A DNA stretch of 64,000 bases from Haematococcus lacustris (taxonomy: Eukaryota; Chlorophyta; Chlorophyceae; Chlamydomonadales; Haematococcaceae): NCBI GenBank assembly GCA_030144725.1, contig JASKMD010000025.1, positions 5,443,208 to 5,507,207 on the forward strand. Reading direction: 5' to 3'. Position numbers and translations under genes: made by a program. The number at the start of each line of letters is the position of its first letter. Position 1 is the stretch's first letter. Shown piece by piece: positions 40,016 to 50,709 of the stretch. The notes under the pieces were generated by a model, which worked only from the letters and a program-made list of their open reading frames with translations, was not told the origin of the DNA and did not search any database.

Positions 40016-41383
40016 TCACTTGAGACAGTGGATGGCATTGTACTCAGCCAGAAGCTTGTCACAGCCAGTCAGGTTGGCTCGTGGTTCCCAGGTATTGAAG
40101 GAGGCGTCATAGCCCTCCCACTGGACCAGGAACTCCCCAGCCTTTCCTGCACGGACATATCTGTGGTCAAGCAGACGCTCAACATAGTACACAGGGGTCT
40201 CATCCATCCATTCCACAGGAGGAGGCATGATGCCCACGTCACTGCCAGAGTACTTCTTGAGCAGTGACACATGGAAGACAGGATGCAGCCTGCTCATGGT
40301 GGCAGGCAGAGTGAGTCTGTAGGCATTGGCATTGATCTTAGCCTCAACCACGAAGGGTCCCACATAACGTGGCACAAACTTGCGGACCTTGCCTGTCTTA
40401 ATGCGCAGGTTCCTGGTGCTCAGCAAGACCTGTGTACCCACCTCAAACTCCACGTCTTTCAGACCAGTGTCAGCATGACGCTTGTACCTGGCCTGAGCAT
40501 CAGCCATGTGCCGCCTTGCATGGGCAACACCTTCTTTCCACCAAGTGGCAAAGGCATGGGCAGAGGGACAGCGGCCGCCATCAGGCAGGTCACGCAGCCC
40601 AGGAGTGACAGGGCTCTGGCCTGTGTTGAGGAAGAAGGGCGTGGAGTGTATAGACTCCTGCCATGAGTTATTTACGGCAAACTCAGCCAAGGCAAGGTGA
40701 TCAGGCCAGTCAGCCTGAGTGGGAGAGATGTAATGCCGAAGCATTTCCTCAAGTACACGATTGTACCTCTCAGTCTGGCCATCACTCTGTGGCCTGTAGG
40801 CAGTAGACATATTAGTCTTCATACCCAGCAGCTTTTTAACAGCATGCCAGAACTTATTATTAAAGTGTGCACCACGATCGGTGAGTACTTCAGCCGGAAG
40901 GCCGTGTAACCTGAATACATTGTTAATGAACAGCCGGGTGAAGGCCATGGCATTCATGGACTCCTTGCAGGGCACAAAATGCACCATTTTGCTCAGGCGG
41001 TCAACAATGACACAGATGGCATCATAGCCATGGGTCCCAGTAGGCAGCTTGGTCACAAGGTCCATAGACACATGTTCCCACCGATACCCTGGGACAGTCA
41101 GGGGTCTCAACAGACCACCTGGCTTAGAGTTGGAGGACTTATCGCGTTGACACGCATCACATGTCCCCACATAGTCCCTCACATCAGCACGCACAGTGTT
41201 CCACCAGAATACACGTGTGACACGCTCGAGGGTTTTGGTCATTCCCACATGGCCAGCATAGGCAGCATCATGCATCTCGTGCAGAATGTGCTCACGCAGT
41301 TCAGGCACATTGGGGACCACCACTATGTCCTTACCAGAGATCCGCCAGAGACCATCAGTGTCCTGGTACATTCCAGAATGATC
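40016..41383 (-). pseudogene. Gypsy integrase with C-terminal chromodomain
   Basis: An H2C2 zinc region (HEMHDAAYAGH ... CDACQRDK) is followed by the DDE core with DLVTKLP, VLTDRGAHF and SDGQTERYNRVLEEM. A GPY-like region follows (VGPFVVEAKINANAYRL). The C-terminal chromodomain reads VYYVERLLDHRYV ... FLVQWEGYD ... NTWEP. It ends at TAG/TGA at 40016. The domain set makes this a chromovirus-type element, whose chromodomain is thought to guide insertion to marked chromatin. The coding frame here is intact. It joins the upstream piece across the SINE-like insertion. Confidence 0.9.
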
Positions 41384-41979
41384 GGGGCTGGCGGTGAGGC
41401 ACCTCCACGCGGTGGCCCTGGTAACAATCCGCGTTGACTTCGGTCGCACGGATTGGCTAAGCTACCTCACCACCGCACCCAGCGGTACATAAATTGGGAT
41501 GCAACGGGACAGCCTTCCCAGGCTTGAACGGGCACCGCTTTGTCCAGCGGAATACAAATGAGGTCCGGGTGCCGCACACGACCGCTGCGGGTCATCGAGC
41601 TGTTGTGCAGTTGCTGGCGTCGTCAAGGAGGGAGCAGAGCTACCTCAACGCGGGACGTTGGCTGACAGCTGAAGTTTGGACTTTTGGAGCCTGAACTTCA
41701 GCTTTTAGTGCGACATCCGGCGGACAAGGCTGGAATTGCTCTCGTCAACGAGGAGAAGAGATAAGGCCAGCTGCCGAGTGCACTAGTCTTTGCTCCTCTC
41801 ATGCCTCTTTGTTTGCCTTGGGTGCTAGCTGTGGTCTGTGGCTACAGCTAGGGCAGCTTGATGGGGACATGTCCAGCCTGTGTCCAATGTTTGGAGGTGG
41901 GAGCAGGCCGCGCCACAGGCGGAAGCTCCTCCCTTAATGCACGCCGGTTTGTACCGGAGTAGTTTTCTTTCTTTCTTTC
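41384..41979 (+). mobile_element. SINE-like insertion with TTTC tail and 13-bp target duplication
   Basis: Repeats TTCCAGAATGATC at 41371-41383 and 41980-41992 flank a 596-base insert that begins GGGGCTGGCGG and ends in a (CTTT)n tail. Long target repeats and a simple-sequence tail are marks of target-primed reverse transcription. No protein is encoded and no clear Pol III boxes were found, so it may be a SINE or a short LINE tail. Confidence 0.65.
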
Positions 41980-41992
41980 TTCCAGAATGATC

Positions 41993-43408
41993 AGCTCCAG
42001 CAGCAAACGCAGGGTCCTGCTGGTATCCAAGGGTCAGTTGATCAGAAAGTCCCATAGGAGCAGCGGGAGCCGCAGGATACTGCGCTGTCTCAATCTGTGT
42101 AACAGGGGTCTCAGACCCTATCGGGTCCAACATGGCTTCAACACACGTGGTATCTTTCTCAAATTGTGACAGAGCAAGGGGGGATTTCGCACTGATGGCA
42201 GCCGGGGCAGCGGCACGAAGGCCAGCCTCACGAGCTCCCCCCCCCTCCAAAGAAAGCTTGGCCTGTCTCCTGGTGGTGACAGCACACACCGAGACACTTT
42301 CTGGAGAATCGTGCACAATCCGGGACAAAGGGTCTGCAGGGTTCACAGTGCCGGCAATATGCACGAGACTGTATGAGAACCTGCTCATGAACTCCATCCA
42401 CCGAGCCTGGCGCCTAGATAGCACTTTCTGGGTAGGCAAAGCAACCAGGGGTTGGTGATCAGTGAACAGAGTGAATGGCACGCCTTCTAAGTAGCAGCGC
42501 CATTCTTTGCATGCTGTGACTCAGGAGAGGAACTCCTGTTCACCAGTTGTGTAGTTGATCTCAGCAGGTGATAGCTTACGGCTTAGATAAGCCAGTGGAT
42601 AGCCATCCTGCATGAGGACCGCACCCAGTCCCTGAAGGGACGCATCACAGTAAACCTGGAACGGTTTGGTGTGATCGGGTAGTCTCAGCATGGGTACTGC
42701 AGCGATGGCAGCTTTGAGAGCATTGAATGCTGTCAAAGGTACCTCAGGCCAGTCGTGCCATGGAAATGACTGACCGCCTTTACCACAAAGATTTGTGAGA
42801 GGTGCAGCAATATTGCTGAAATTACAGACAAACTTGCGCACATAATTAGCAGCGCCAAGGAATGACTGTAATCCCTGGAGGGACTGGGGAATAGGCCAGT
42901 TAGCTATTGTTGAGACCTTATCAGGATCTACAGCAATACCTCCAGCAGTGACCAGATGGCCTAAGAATTTAAGTGTATATCGCATAAACTCACATTTAGA
43001 TAGTTTAGCATACAACTTATTCTTACGCAGTAATTCAAATACTTGCTTGAGGTGCAGCAGGTGATCCTGGACTGACTTAGACATGACAAGGATGTCATCC
43101 AGATACACCAAGGCACACTTACCCAGCACAGTAGCAAAGGCGTCATTCATGACCCGTTGAAATGTAGCTGGAGCGTTGGTCAGTCCAAAGCATAACACCT
43201 TGAACTGAAAGTGACCTTCAGGTGTGCGGAAGGCCGTTTTGGGCACATCCTCAGGGGTAATCCTGATCTGGTGGTAACCAGCCTGCAGGTCTAGGGAAGA
43301 GAAGACTTTGCAGCCAGACAGCTTGTCAAACAAGTCATCAATGCGAGGCAGTGGATACTGGTCACGCAGTGTGATCTTGTTGAGCTGTCTGTAGTCTATA
43401 CACATTCT
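41993..43408 (-). pseudogene. Gypsy reverse transcriptase and RNase H
   Basis: The frame has the RT blocks IDYRQLNKITLRDQYPLPRI, DLQAGYHQIRI, FRTPEGHFQFKVLCFGLTNA and the catalytic LVYLDDILVMS. It then has the RNase H region FQVYCDASLQGLGAVLMQ and [13 protein letters not shown]. One in-frame TGA at 42521-42523 interrupts RNase H after EQEFLS. The upstream end is the hAT insertion at 43409; the frame resumes beyond it at 44551. Confidence 0.88.
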
Positions 43409-44542
43409 TAGGGTTGGCCAGATCCGTAGGTGGCGGCTAGAAAGACGGTATATACATACGTATTTGCTGTATTCGTAGTTCCGTAGTGTCTTCCGTAGGG
43501 GCAGGGTCGTCATTTTGCGAAAGTAAGTATGCAGTTTGGTGCACAACAACTAGAAAAACGCCCGCTAGGGGTAAGCATGTTCAGAATCTCAACCAATAGC
43601 AGTGTCGTGACACATCTAGCCAGCCATGCATGCTGTTAGCAATGTGCATGTGTCCAAACCCCTCGTGTGGCAGCCGGCAAGCTCTTTGCGAGAGGGAAGG
43701 TGCAAGCCACTGATGCCCAAAGCCTCGAGGGCCTGGCACAGGTCTGGATCCTCCACCAAGCGCAGGGCGATGTTGTTGTTGAAGAAGAACCTGCCTAGAG
43801 CACGCTTAAACTGGGCCAGACTTGCTGCTGGCACAGAGAATGCTGCGAGACGGGTCAACGAGGCACGCTTGGCCCCAGCTGCTGCACTGTTGCTACTGCC
43901 ACCTGGGCTGCCGCTGGCAATGGGGGAGTTGGGGAGTGATGGAGAGTGCGTTGACATACGATCCTGTGCCTGCTGCAGCTTGATGCCAGCACAAGGATGG
44001 GGAGGTGTGTTCTTAAAGTGAGTGTTGCCGGTACGGGAGGGGTTGCTGGGCTTGAGCAACTTGCCACAACCTGGCAGCTTGCACTCCAGGTAACACAGCT
44101 CTGTGCCATCCTTCGACTTGCGCAGCACAGGCTGAAGCTTATCCCAGTAGCTGGCGGTGCCATTCGCCTTCAAGGCTATGAGCTCGGCTAGCAGCTCTAC
44201 GGGCGTCTTCTTCCCGGAGGGGCCTGGCTGCAGTATCCGGTCGCCACATCTCTCGTATGCACCATCCATCGCAATGAATGCCATCGGGTATCGCAGCGAC
44301 TTATATTTGACCCGCGGTTACGGTCACACCCGCGGTTACGGCGTACTGCGTCCTTTGCAATCTCGCGAATTGGCCGTCGCGTGTACGGTTCAAGCGCGAA
44401 AACTACGGTCAAACCTACGGAATTCTACGGTCAACCGACGTACCTACGGCTGCCTACGGATACACGGTGGTCGGGGTACGCTACGTATATACTGTATATA
44501 CGTACCTACGTATATACACCGCTACGGTTCTGGCCAACCCTA
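43409..44542 (-). mobile_element. hAT-family element with 8-bp target duplication, inserted in Gypsy RT
   Basis: Ends are TAGGGTTGGCCAGATCC at the left and, on the other strand, TAGGGTTGGCCAGAACC at the right. The duplication CACATTCT lies at 43401-43408 and 44543-44550. The 8-bp duplication and TIR type point to the hAT superfamily. At 1134 bases and with only an N-terminal reading frame, it is non-autonomous. Confidence 0.85.
43616..44284 (-). pseudogene. Truncated hAT transposase-like protein with BED-type zinc finger
   Basis: The 222-aa frame has CKLPGCGKLLKPSNPSRTGN followed by THFKNTPPHPC, a BED-like Cys/His arrangement of the N-terminal DNA-binding finger of hAT transposases. Further on is LGRFFFNNNIALRLVEDPDL, typical of the segment after the finger. 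The catalytic domain and dimerisation region are missing. It may act only as a binding-domain fragment, if expressed. Confidence 0.7.
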
Positions 44543-44550
44543 CACATTCT

Positions 44551-44892
44551 CAATTCACCTGACTTCTTCTGACCAAACAGGACAGGAGCTGCATAAGGAG
44601 AAGAGCTTGGCTCAATCATACCTTTAGCAAGGAGGTCCTGTATCTGTTGCTTCAGCTCGTCATGCTCAGGCTTGCTTAGCCTGTACATGGGAGTGGCTGG
44701 AGGGCGGTTACCAGGCTCCAGGGGTATAGTATGACCCACTGGGCGGTCTGGTGGCAAGCCAGTGAGAGGTGTGAACACATCACTGTATTCTGCCAGCAGA
44801 GCATCCAACTGAGCTTTGATAGCATCAGGGAGACCATGAGGGGTCACCTCAGGTTGAGTAATAGTTGAACCATCAGGGCTGTTAAAAGCCAC
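44551..44892 (-). pseudogene. Gypsy pol, start of the RT region
   Basis: The frame from FNSPDGSTITQ through LDALLAEYSDVFTPLTGLP, HTIPLEPGNRPP and KGMIEPSSSPYAAPVLFGQK is the usual entry into a Ty3/Gypsy reverse transcriptase. It runs into the hAT element at 44550 and continues in frame beyond it. A TGA lies in frame about 10 codons upstream, so no protease was found. Confidence 0.82.
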
Positions 44893-44914
44893 AACGGCAC
44901 AACTGCCTTCTCAA

Positions 44915-46430
44915 CCATTTTGCTGTCACCTTGGCAGTAGCCAAAGGCATAGTATATCAAGGCAGCTGCATGGTGTTTGCTCACTAGGGCAAAGTTGATG
45001 ACAAGATGTCATGTCTGCAAAAACCACATGTGTTCAAGGGCACAGCGGCGCACAACTAGGTTGTCAGCACAAGCATAGTAGCAAGTGTGTACAACATGAC
45101 ACCATCTGCATGCACATACCATGAAAGCATGTCATGATTACTCATGCATACACATGATCAAGCGATGCGTGTACATGTTTTTGGATGTCTTACCCATAAG
45201 GGCCGGACACATGACCATACATGAAATGGATTTAGGACGTAGCCTACAAGCTTGTTTACAACACAAGAGCTCCATCTGAGGTCATCAGAGCAGCTCTGAG
45301 TGCATGATAAACACCAAAGTGTCATGATGACACAATGCTGAGATACGCATTAAATGCGAATGGCAAAGTATGACAAACGTTTGCATGGTAGACCTGATGA
45401 TCAGAACATGTTCATGCATGACAAGATATCCTTGTATGCGAGGAGTGCGTCAAAACGCAACACATGGGTCACATGAAATGGTCGAAGGTGACACTAGGTT
45501 CAGGGTGACAAGGACCATGGGTATCATGATCAGCAGGGTGGGGCATGGCCACCATCGCATGGACCTGAGCCTACGAGGCTGTCATGCAACCCATCAGTGA
45601 CACAATGGCTCACAATAGGGTTCCCTTGAATTGTGCTTCATGACCAGCAGAGTGCCACAGTAGCAAGACGACAACGTCGAGTAACACATTGCCTTGATAA
45701 GCAAGTATGCATGGTGCAAGCAGATGCTTATGGCAGAAGATGACACTAGGTGCCACGCCGCACCAGGATTAGGGTTGTCCATGTGTATAACTGTCATAGA
45801 CGTTGCCATAGGCTGCCATAGAGGTTGCACCATTGGTAATAGGCGTTGCCATAGGCTGCCATAAAGGTTTTCATAGAGATCATAAGGGTCCTGTAAGAAC
45901 ACCTGTACTTGGAGCAACCACATTAGCATGGTGAGTAGAAGGCAAAGGTCAGATATGTACCATAGCCATCACCAAGGCCATCAGCAAGGCCATCAGCAAG
46001 CCTAAGGGCTTAAGGCTGTCAGCAGCATGTACTAAGCATAGCACAGCTGTAGCATGGCTGGCAGCGATGACCAAGCATATGCAAACCTGACACATTCAGG
46101 GCTGGCAAAGGACTAGTTGCACGCACAATGAAGTTGTGCACAACAAACACAGATGTGTACAACATGCATAGCACGCTGGCAGCGTACCACCAAGGTAGCT
46201 ATCTTGTCCATCTGCTTGGATCCACGTTTACGACGTGTTGTCCTTTGTTCGGTCTGAGCCAGAAGCTTAGACGCAACCTGCGGCCGCTGAAGACATGCAG
46301 GCCAGAAGGACTAGAGGAGGTGCGACAAGCGCTACAGATTTAGCCTGCCAGAGTGCAATGAAATGCAACAAGGCGCAACACTGGACCTGCCACAGGAACC
46401 TCATTTCGCGAGAGTAGCCTTTGGGAGTAG
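44915..46430. other. Unidentified segment where gag/protease would be expected
   Basis: The sequence is rich in CATG and ATGCAT words, with imperfect internal repeats such as GTTGCCATAGGCTGCCATA (near 45802 and 45846). No zinc knuckle, protease motif or long frame was found. It may replace gag by an internal deletion or be a further, unrecognised insertion. Confidence 0.4.
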
Positions 46431-46900
46431 CCATCGTCGGAGGGCGAATTGTGGCAACTACGGACAAATCCGTAAAGGGCAGCAGACACGACCAGGTTGT
46501 CAGGCAGAAACAGGAACGACCACCTGGCCCCGATAATGGTGGGCAGCGTTGGTTGTTCGCCTCCACTGTCAGCGTTCTCCAAAGCCGAAGCTCCACTAGC
46601 GTGAAAGCCAGAAGTCAGCCGGAGGCTGGAGGCATGATGCCCTCGCAAACGCAAGTCTGGTCGGAAACCACTCTGTAACGTGCAGTGCACGTTGTTAGCC
46701 GAGAGACCGTCTTGCGTGTTGCGAGGAAAACTGCCATGGAGAAGTTACAGAGAAAACCTCGTGAGAGGGCTAGGGCTTAGAACGGGGCCCCCTGGAATCG
46801 AACCAGTTGTCCTCACAGCTTGCGCTGCTAGGCTTTAACCTGCCCTACTCACTCGGTAAAAGTAATGCGCCCACCTGCGCCCGCCATAGGCAGTACACAG

Positions 46901-48319
46901 CAGTGTTACCAAATACGGCTGGGCCGTATTTTGCCGTACACCGTTTTTTCGTATATACTGTACCGTACAATCGTCTTGACCGTATGGCCGAGAGGTCGCC
47001 TGTTCAATCCTTAATGATTCAAAGACTTTTTTATACCATGACGGCGGTGGCAAGATCGGATCATTCTAGCATGACCAACCTATAGATACTACCTATAGTG
47101 GTGTGTGGGCATGGCATGGCTACAGTAGGCTGGGTTGGCTGCTACTAATGGATCCCACTCGAAGTTGCCCGCTCCATGTTGCCCGCTCCAGGCTGCTACG
47201 CCATGGGTAGGGTAGGGAGAGGGCTGCAGCGTGGGGTCCTACCTACTATGCCATGTCATTGTGGTGTATGGGCATGGCATGGGTATGGGCATGGCATGGC
47301 TGATGTGAGCTTGTTGGTTGTAACTACAAGCGCACGCTGCATGCTGCCCGCTCCAGGCTGCGGGCTTCATGCTGCCCGCTCCAGGCTGGGGGAGTGGGGG
47401 GGGAGGGGAGGGAAGGGAGGAGATCTGATGGCTTAGGAGGTGGTGGTGGTGATGGTGGTCAGGGGAGGGTGGGGAGGCTTGCTCCAGGCTGTAAGGTAAG
47501 TTGGCACGTGGCAAGTGGGATGACAATGGTTGAGGTGGTTGTAGGGAAAGGGAGAATGAGACCATTAACCCTGCAGCAGTCAAGCGGTATACAAGCGGTC
47601 AGGCAATGTACTTGGAGTCACATGACTGCAAGATTAACCACTCACCATTTGCTAGGGTGGGGTTTGTGTGGGTTTGTGTGGGCTGGGCTGGGCTGGGCTG
47701 GTGGGTAGGGTAGGTGGCTATTGTCTTGGCTACTGCTCTTGGCAGCTGCTCATGGCTGCAGCCCCAAGCTACTTATGTACACCTGCTCCTGCGACTTGCA
47801 ACTTGCAGCATGCTTCCTTCTTACTAGCACCTTACAACTGCAACTGGTCTACAACGACAGATGTGGCAGTAACGTACCAAGTCGTCCAGCTCTTCAACAT
47901 GCACTTCTGTGGCCCCGCGTTGCTTTTGCCGAGGGCTGTCTTCTAGGCTTGTAGTTCGCTTGCGTTCTGCCTCCTTTACCAGAAGCTGAGACTTCAGTTC
48001 GCTGTCGGGCATCAGGCATGTCGCAACATCTCTTCCGCTGCCCGTGATGTGCTGGCATAGGCGAGTGACGCTAGATACGGCGAACTCCAAGTTGCAGTTT
48101 CGGCACTGGAACCTCGGGGACCCGCTATCTTGCTGAAGTTGTTGATAAGAATCATGTACAGCTTTATTTAGCTCCTTGGGTAGAGGCATCGCTCTGTGCC
48201 GCCAAAGGCCGCGGACCACCGTATAGACGGTCTGTATAAACGGAAAAATACAGAGCCATTTACGAAAAAACGATTATACGGTAAAAACGGACCGTTTTGG
48301 ACCGTATTTGGTAACACTG
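46901..48319 (-). mobile_element. hAT-family element with 18-bp perfect TIRs in the Gypsy LTR
   Basis: Both ends read CAGTGTTACCAAATACGG inward. The 8-bp duplication GTACACAG is at 46893-46900 and 48320-48327. The size is 1419 bases. Subterminal ACGGT/ACCGT words are repeated near both ends. The interior carries one BED-finger frame plus a GT-rich region at 47430-47700. Confidence 0.88.
47824..48219 (-). pseudogene. BED zinc-finger fragment of a hAT transposase
   Basis: The 131-aa frame contains PRFQCRNCNLEF, TRLCQHITGSGRDVATC, a BED-type finger with the C-x2-C and H/C pair. The frame is basic afterwards (LVKEAERKRTTSLEDSPRQK). No catalytic domain follows, so this copy cannot move itself. 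Confidence 0.7.
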
Positions 48320-48379
48320 GTACACAGGTGTCGCGGGCAAAGGGGAACGGTGTCGCTCGAGGCTCGCCGTTACACCTGT

Positions 48380-49445
48380 GGTGAGAGAGTTCAAGTATTT
48401 AGGCATGCACTTCAACCCCAGCGCCACCCCTGCTTTTGCTGCCACTCATATGAGGGCTGGCATGTTCCTCGCCATGCGCCAGGCGTGCAAGCGTGCCAGA
48501 GAGTATGGGTTCCTGCATGATCCATATGCCCTGTGTCACCTCATTAGAGCGTTTGTGCTCCCCTTAGGGCTGTATGGCAGCCAGGTATGGGGCACTGCTT
48601 TCCTTGGGCATGGTGTGCAACTCTCCAACCCAGTGCAAACACGCATGCTCAGCTTTCTCAGGTTTGCTGCCAGGGTACGTTGCTCAGTGTCAGGCCTGAT
48701 GGTGCTGCATGAGTTGGGGCAGCTGCCCCTCCAGCTTTACTGGCTAAGGGCTGCATGCAAGTTCTGGAACACTGCCAAACTTTCCCACAGTGACCTGCTG
48801 ATGAGGGTCATCAAGGCAGATGTGGAGTTAGGCAGGAGCTGTCAGGCTAGTTGGAGTGCTCAGTTCCAGCTTGCCGCCAGAGAGCTGATGGGGGGTGAGT
48901 TCACCTTGAGCCCGGACATGGTCCTAGGCACCAAGGCTATGGAAGTCAAGTGGCTCGAGAGGTGGGGGAGGCGTTGGGTTGGGTTTGAGGGAGACCCTAG
49001 ACTGCCTGAGACGGTGCATCGGGAGAGATGTTCGTATGCTGCATGGTTTAAGCATGGGGACGGCATTGGCATCAATCACATGGCACCACACCTGCTTAAC
49101 AGACAGCTCTCTACAGAAGTTCGCACGAGCCTGACTAGGTTCAGGTTAGGCAACAGCGGTCTGGGGGTGGAGAAGGCTCGGTTTGAGGGGGTAACTTTCA
49201 TTGATCGCACATGCACCAGATGCACAGAGGGGGTAGTGGATGACGCCATGCATTTCATATTTGAGTGCACTGCCACGAGTTCCATCAGGGAGCAGCCGGA
49301 GTTTGCCTTGACTTTACAGAACAACAATGAGAACTTGCATGACTTCATGTTGAGCCCATGTGCACCTTTGTTTGTGCACCTTGCTATGAAGTGCGTTTCA
49401 GAAAGTCCCGAACCCCTTGAGGGGGAGGGCGGCCTAGCAGCCTAA
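48380..49445 (+). pseudogene. LINE ORF2 C-terminal part
   Basis: The frame continues from the RT thumb (FKYLGMHFNPSATPAFAATH) through a helical region to a Cys/His cluster, CTRCTEGVVDDAMHFIFEC. This has the C-x2-C ... H-x4-C spacing seen at the C-termini of plant LINE proteins. It ends EGEGGLAA and TAA. No stop or frameshift is seen in this half, so the LINE is fairly young. Confidence 0.8.
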
Positions 49446-49482
49446 CGGCTGACGGCTTAAGCGGTGTAAGCCACATCAATCA

Positions 49483-49707
49483 TGCCATTAAATAACCAAA
49501 CAATCAGATTGCCCCTTACAAAGGGGATGTGTGTGCGCTAGAGTCATGCATAGGGTAGGGCTCTAGCGAATAGGTTAGGGACACGTAGGGTAGGTCCCGA
49601 CTCCTAGGTTAGGGACACACACCGGTCTCTCACTGCTGTGGAGAAGTGTAGGGGCTCCACAGCAGGATAGGGATACAGGGGTGAAGGTACATCCTGTATC
49701 TACACTC
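49483..49707 (+). ncRNA. Candidate Fanzor guide RNA scaffold, copy H tail
   Basis: The sequence is nearly identical to the copy G tail from TGCCATTAAATAACC onward and contains the same hairpins. The terminal hairpin pairs CAGGGGTGAAG with CTACACTCCTG. It is separated from its coding part by 11 kb of insertions, so it could be transcribed only from its own promoter or a neighbour. Confidence 0.55.
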
Positions 49708-50048
49708 CTGAGCAGCGGTCGTTGTGGTGGCTTAAGACTTGAATCCTGTATCTTCAACCATGAGCAGCGGTCGGTACAATGTCAACTGAGTTGCGTAGCT
49801 AACCCAGCTCTCGCCACAGTGTGCGGCATGCTGAGGCAGCTCGCGTCGTCGGGTCGGACAACTAGTAGCCCAAGCCTTGAGTCGAACGGCAGGACCCAGG
49901 CCACGGGGGGGGCAGGCTTTAGAGTTCTCGCGCTCTACCGAAAGGCGTCGCTCTTGCACACGAGCTCACTCATACTAGGTTTAGATCGGGGCAATATGCA
50001 GGTCAGTGCTAAGCCTGCCGCACGTCGTTCTAACCAGGTGGCTGAGGG

Positions 50049-50642
50049 ATGGCTGAGCATCCCGCGCTTGTGCAGCGCCGGCCCGCCTCTTCAACACCTG
50101 ATGCTGGACCTGGGCTAGCCAGCAGCAGCCACGCAGGCCACGCGTTCTTGCATGACTTCTGCATGACCATCCCCTACGGCGTTGTCGCGCTGCTGGCTTC
50201 GGTCGTTGCTCTGTTCCTTGGCACGGCGATGAAGCCGCTAGCATTGCCACTGGCAGGAGCTGGCGTCGTCGCGCTGGCCTGCTCCAGCTTCAGTCTGAAG
50301 ACTTGGAAGCAGGGGCAGAGCACCGCGCCCTTCACCATGTTGTCAGCAGGTGGGGCCACCCACACTCGCAGCCGGCATTGCTTTGACCAGATGTGATGTG
50401 ACGCCCTACATGGCTGGCAGCTCTAGGCCAGCTGCTCAATCAACCATCAGCCCTGACTCCTCCCATGCCTCACAGGTGGCGCCGGTGCTGCTGCTTATGC
50501 CAGCTGGACCGTGTTACAGACACAAGTCGGATTTGGCCTGTGGTTCAGCGGAGCATTGGCAGGGCTGAGTGTGCTGGCAGCCTTGTTTTGTGTGTACAAT
50601 GTGCTGGCTGGTGGCAACCCGCCTCGGCAAGGCAAGCACTGA
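50049..50642 (+). CDS. FAX/TMEM14-family membrane protein
   Basis: Two exons (50049-50349 and 50476-50642) join in phase. The protein begins MAEHPALVQRRPASS and then has HDFCMTIPYGVVALLASVVA, a glycine/alanine-rich pair of helices, SSFSLKTWKQGQSTAPFTML, a further helix after GAGAAAYASWTVLQTQVGFG and a last one, LSVLAALFCVYNVLAGGNPP. Four hydrophobic helices and the SLKxWKxGxST motif fit the TMEM14 family, whose plant members export fatty acids from plastids or act in the ER. There is an in-frame TGA just before the ATG, which supports this start. The short N-terminus is not an obvious transit peptide. Confidence 0.75.
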
Positions 50643-50660
50643 AACGGGTTCATGCTACGT

Positions 50661-50709
50661 GGCTTCAAGAAGCTGCAAGACCGAGCTCAGCAGCCTGTAG
50701 CACAGTGAT
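50661..50709 (+). repeat. C-terminal tail fragment of a subfamily-2-like Fanzor
   Basis: These bases are identical to 35702-35750 and encode GFKKLQDRAQQPVAQ plus TGA. They begin 18 bases after the FAX stop codon. Confidence 0.5.

Larger units (their letters stand above)
39497..48374 (-). mobile_element. Gypsy-type LTR retrotransposon with chromodomain integrase
   Basis: The element is on the minus strand, bounded by 274-base LTRs starting TGTAACG and ending CGTTACA, and by the 5-bp duplication CCTGT. A polypurine tract (reverse complement of TTCACCCCCCC at 39771-39781) precedes the left (3') LTR. A possible primer-binding site, TGGTTTCCGACCAGACTT, lies 3 bases inside the right (5') LTR at about 46653-46670. 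Pol order is RT, RNase H, integrase, chromodomain. It carries three later insertions (41384-41979, 43409-44542, 46901-48319). No gag or protease was recognised. Confidence 0.85.
46674..48374 (-). repeat. 5' LTR of the Gypsy element, split by a hAT element
   Basis: The two parts, 46674-46900 and 48328-48374, together match the 3' LTR. The insertion at 46901-48319 duplicated GTACACAG. Confidence 0.88.
38335..49480 (+). mobile_element. 5'-truncated LINE (non-LTR retrotransposon) in copy H
   Basis: The reverse transcriptase frame begins immediately at the junction with copy H, so the endonuclease region is missing. The 3' end follows a stop at about 49445 and a 35-base tail ending CACATCAA. At most a 3-base TCA repeat is visible at the borders. 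The element is interrupted by the Gypsy element at 39497-48374. Confidence 0.75.
38218..49707 (+). mobile_element. Fanzor-like copy H, 3' fragment split by nested retroelements
   Basis: Bases 38223-38334 are identical to the end of copy G (33561-33673). The rest of the tail resumes at 49483 and continues to the terminal hairpin at 49707. Everything between is later insertions. A repeat of about 10 bases, CTGAGCAGCG, is found at 38208-38217 and 49708-49717, as expected for a target duplication. The copy inserted about 180 bases after the HAD stop codon and was then hit by a LINE. Confidence 0.75.

Noticed and set aside
46267..46690. Gag frame of the Gypsy element
   Set aside because: The short frames after the primer-binding site have no capsid or zinc-knuckle features and are soon interrupted.
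49870..49965. tRNA-like words GGTAGAGCG and GTTCGACTC on the minus strand
   Set aside because: The D stem has no partner and the anticodon stem does not pair, so neither a tRNA nor a tRNA-derived SINE head can be supported.
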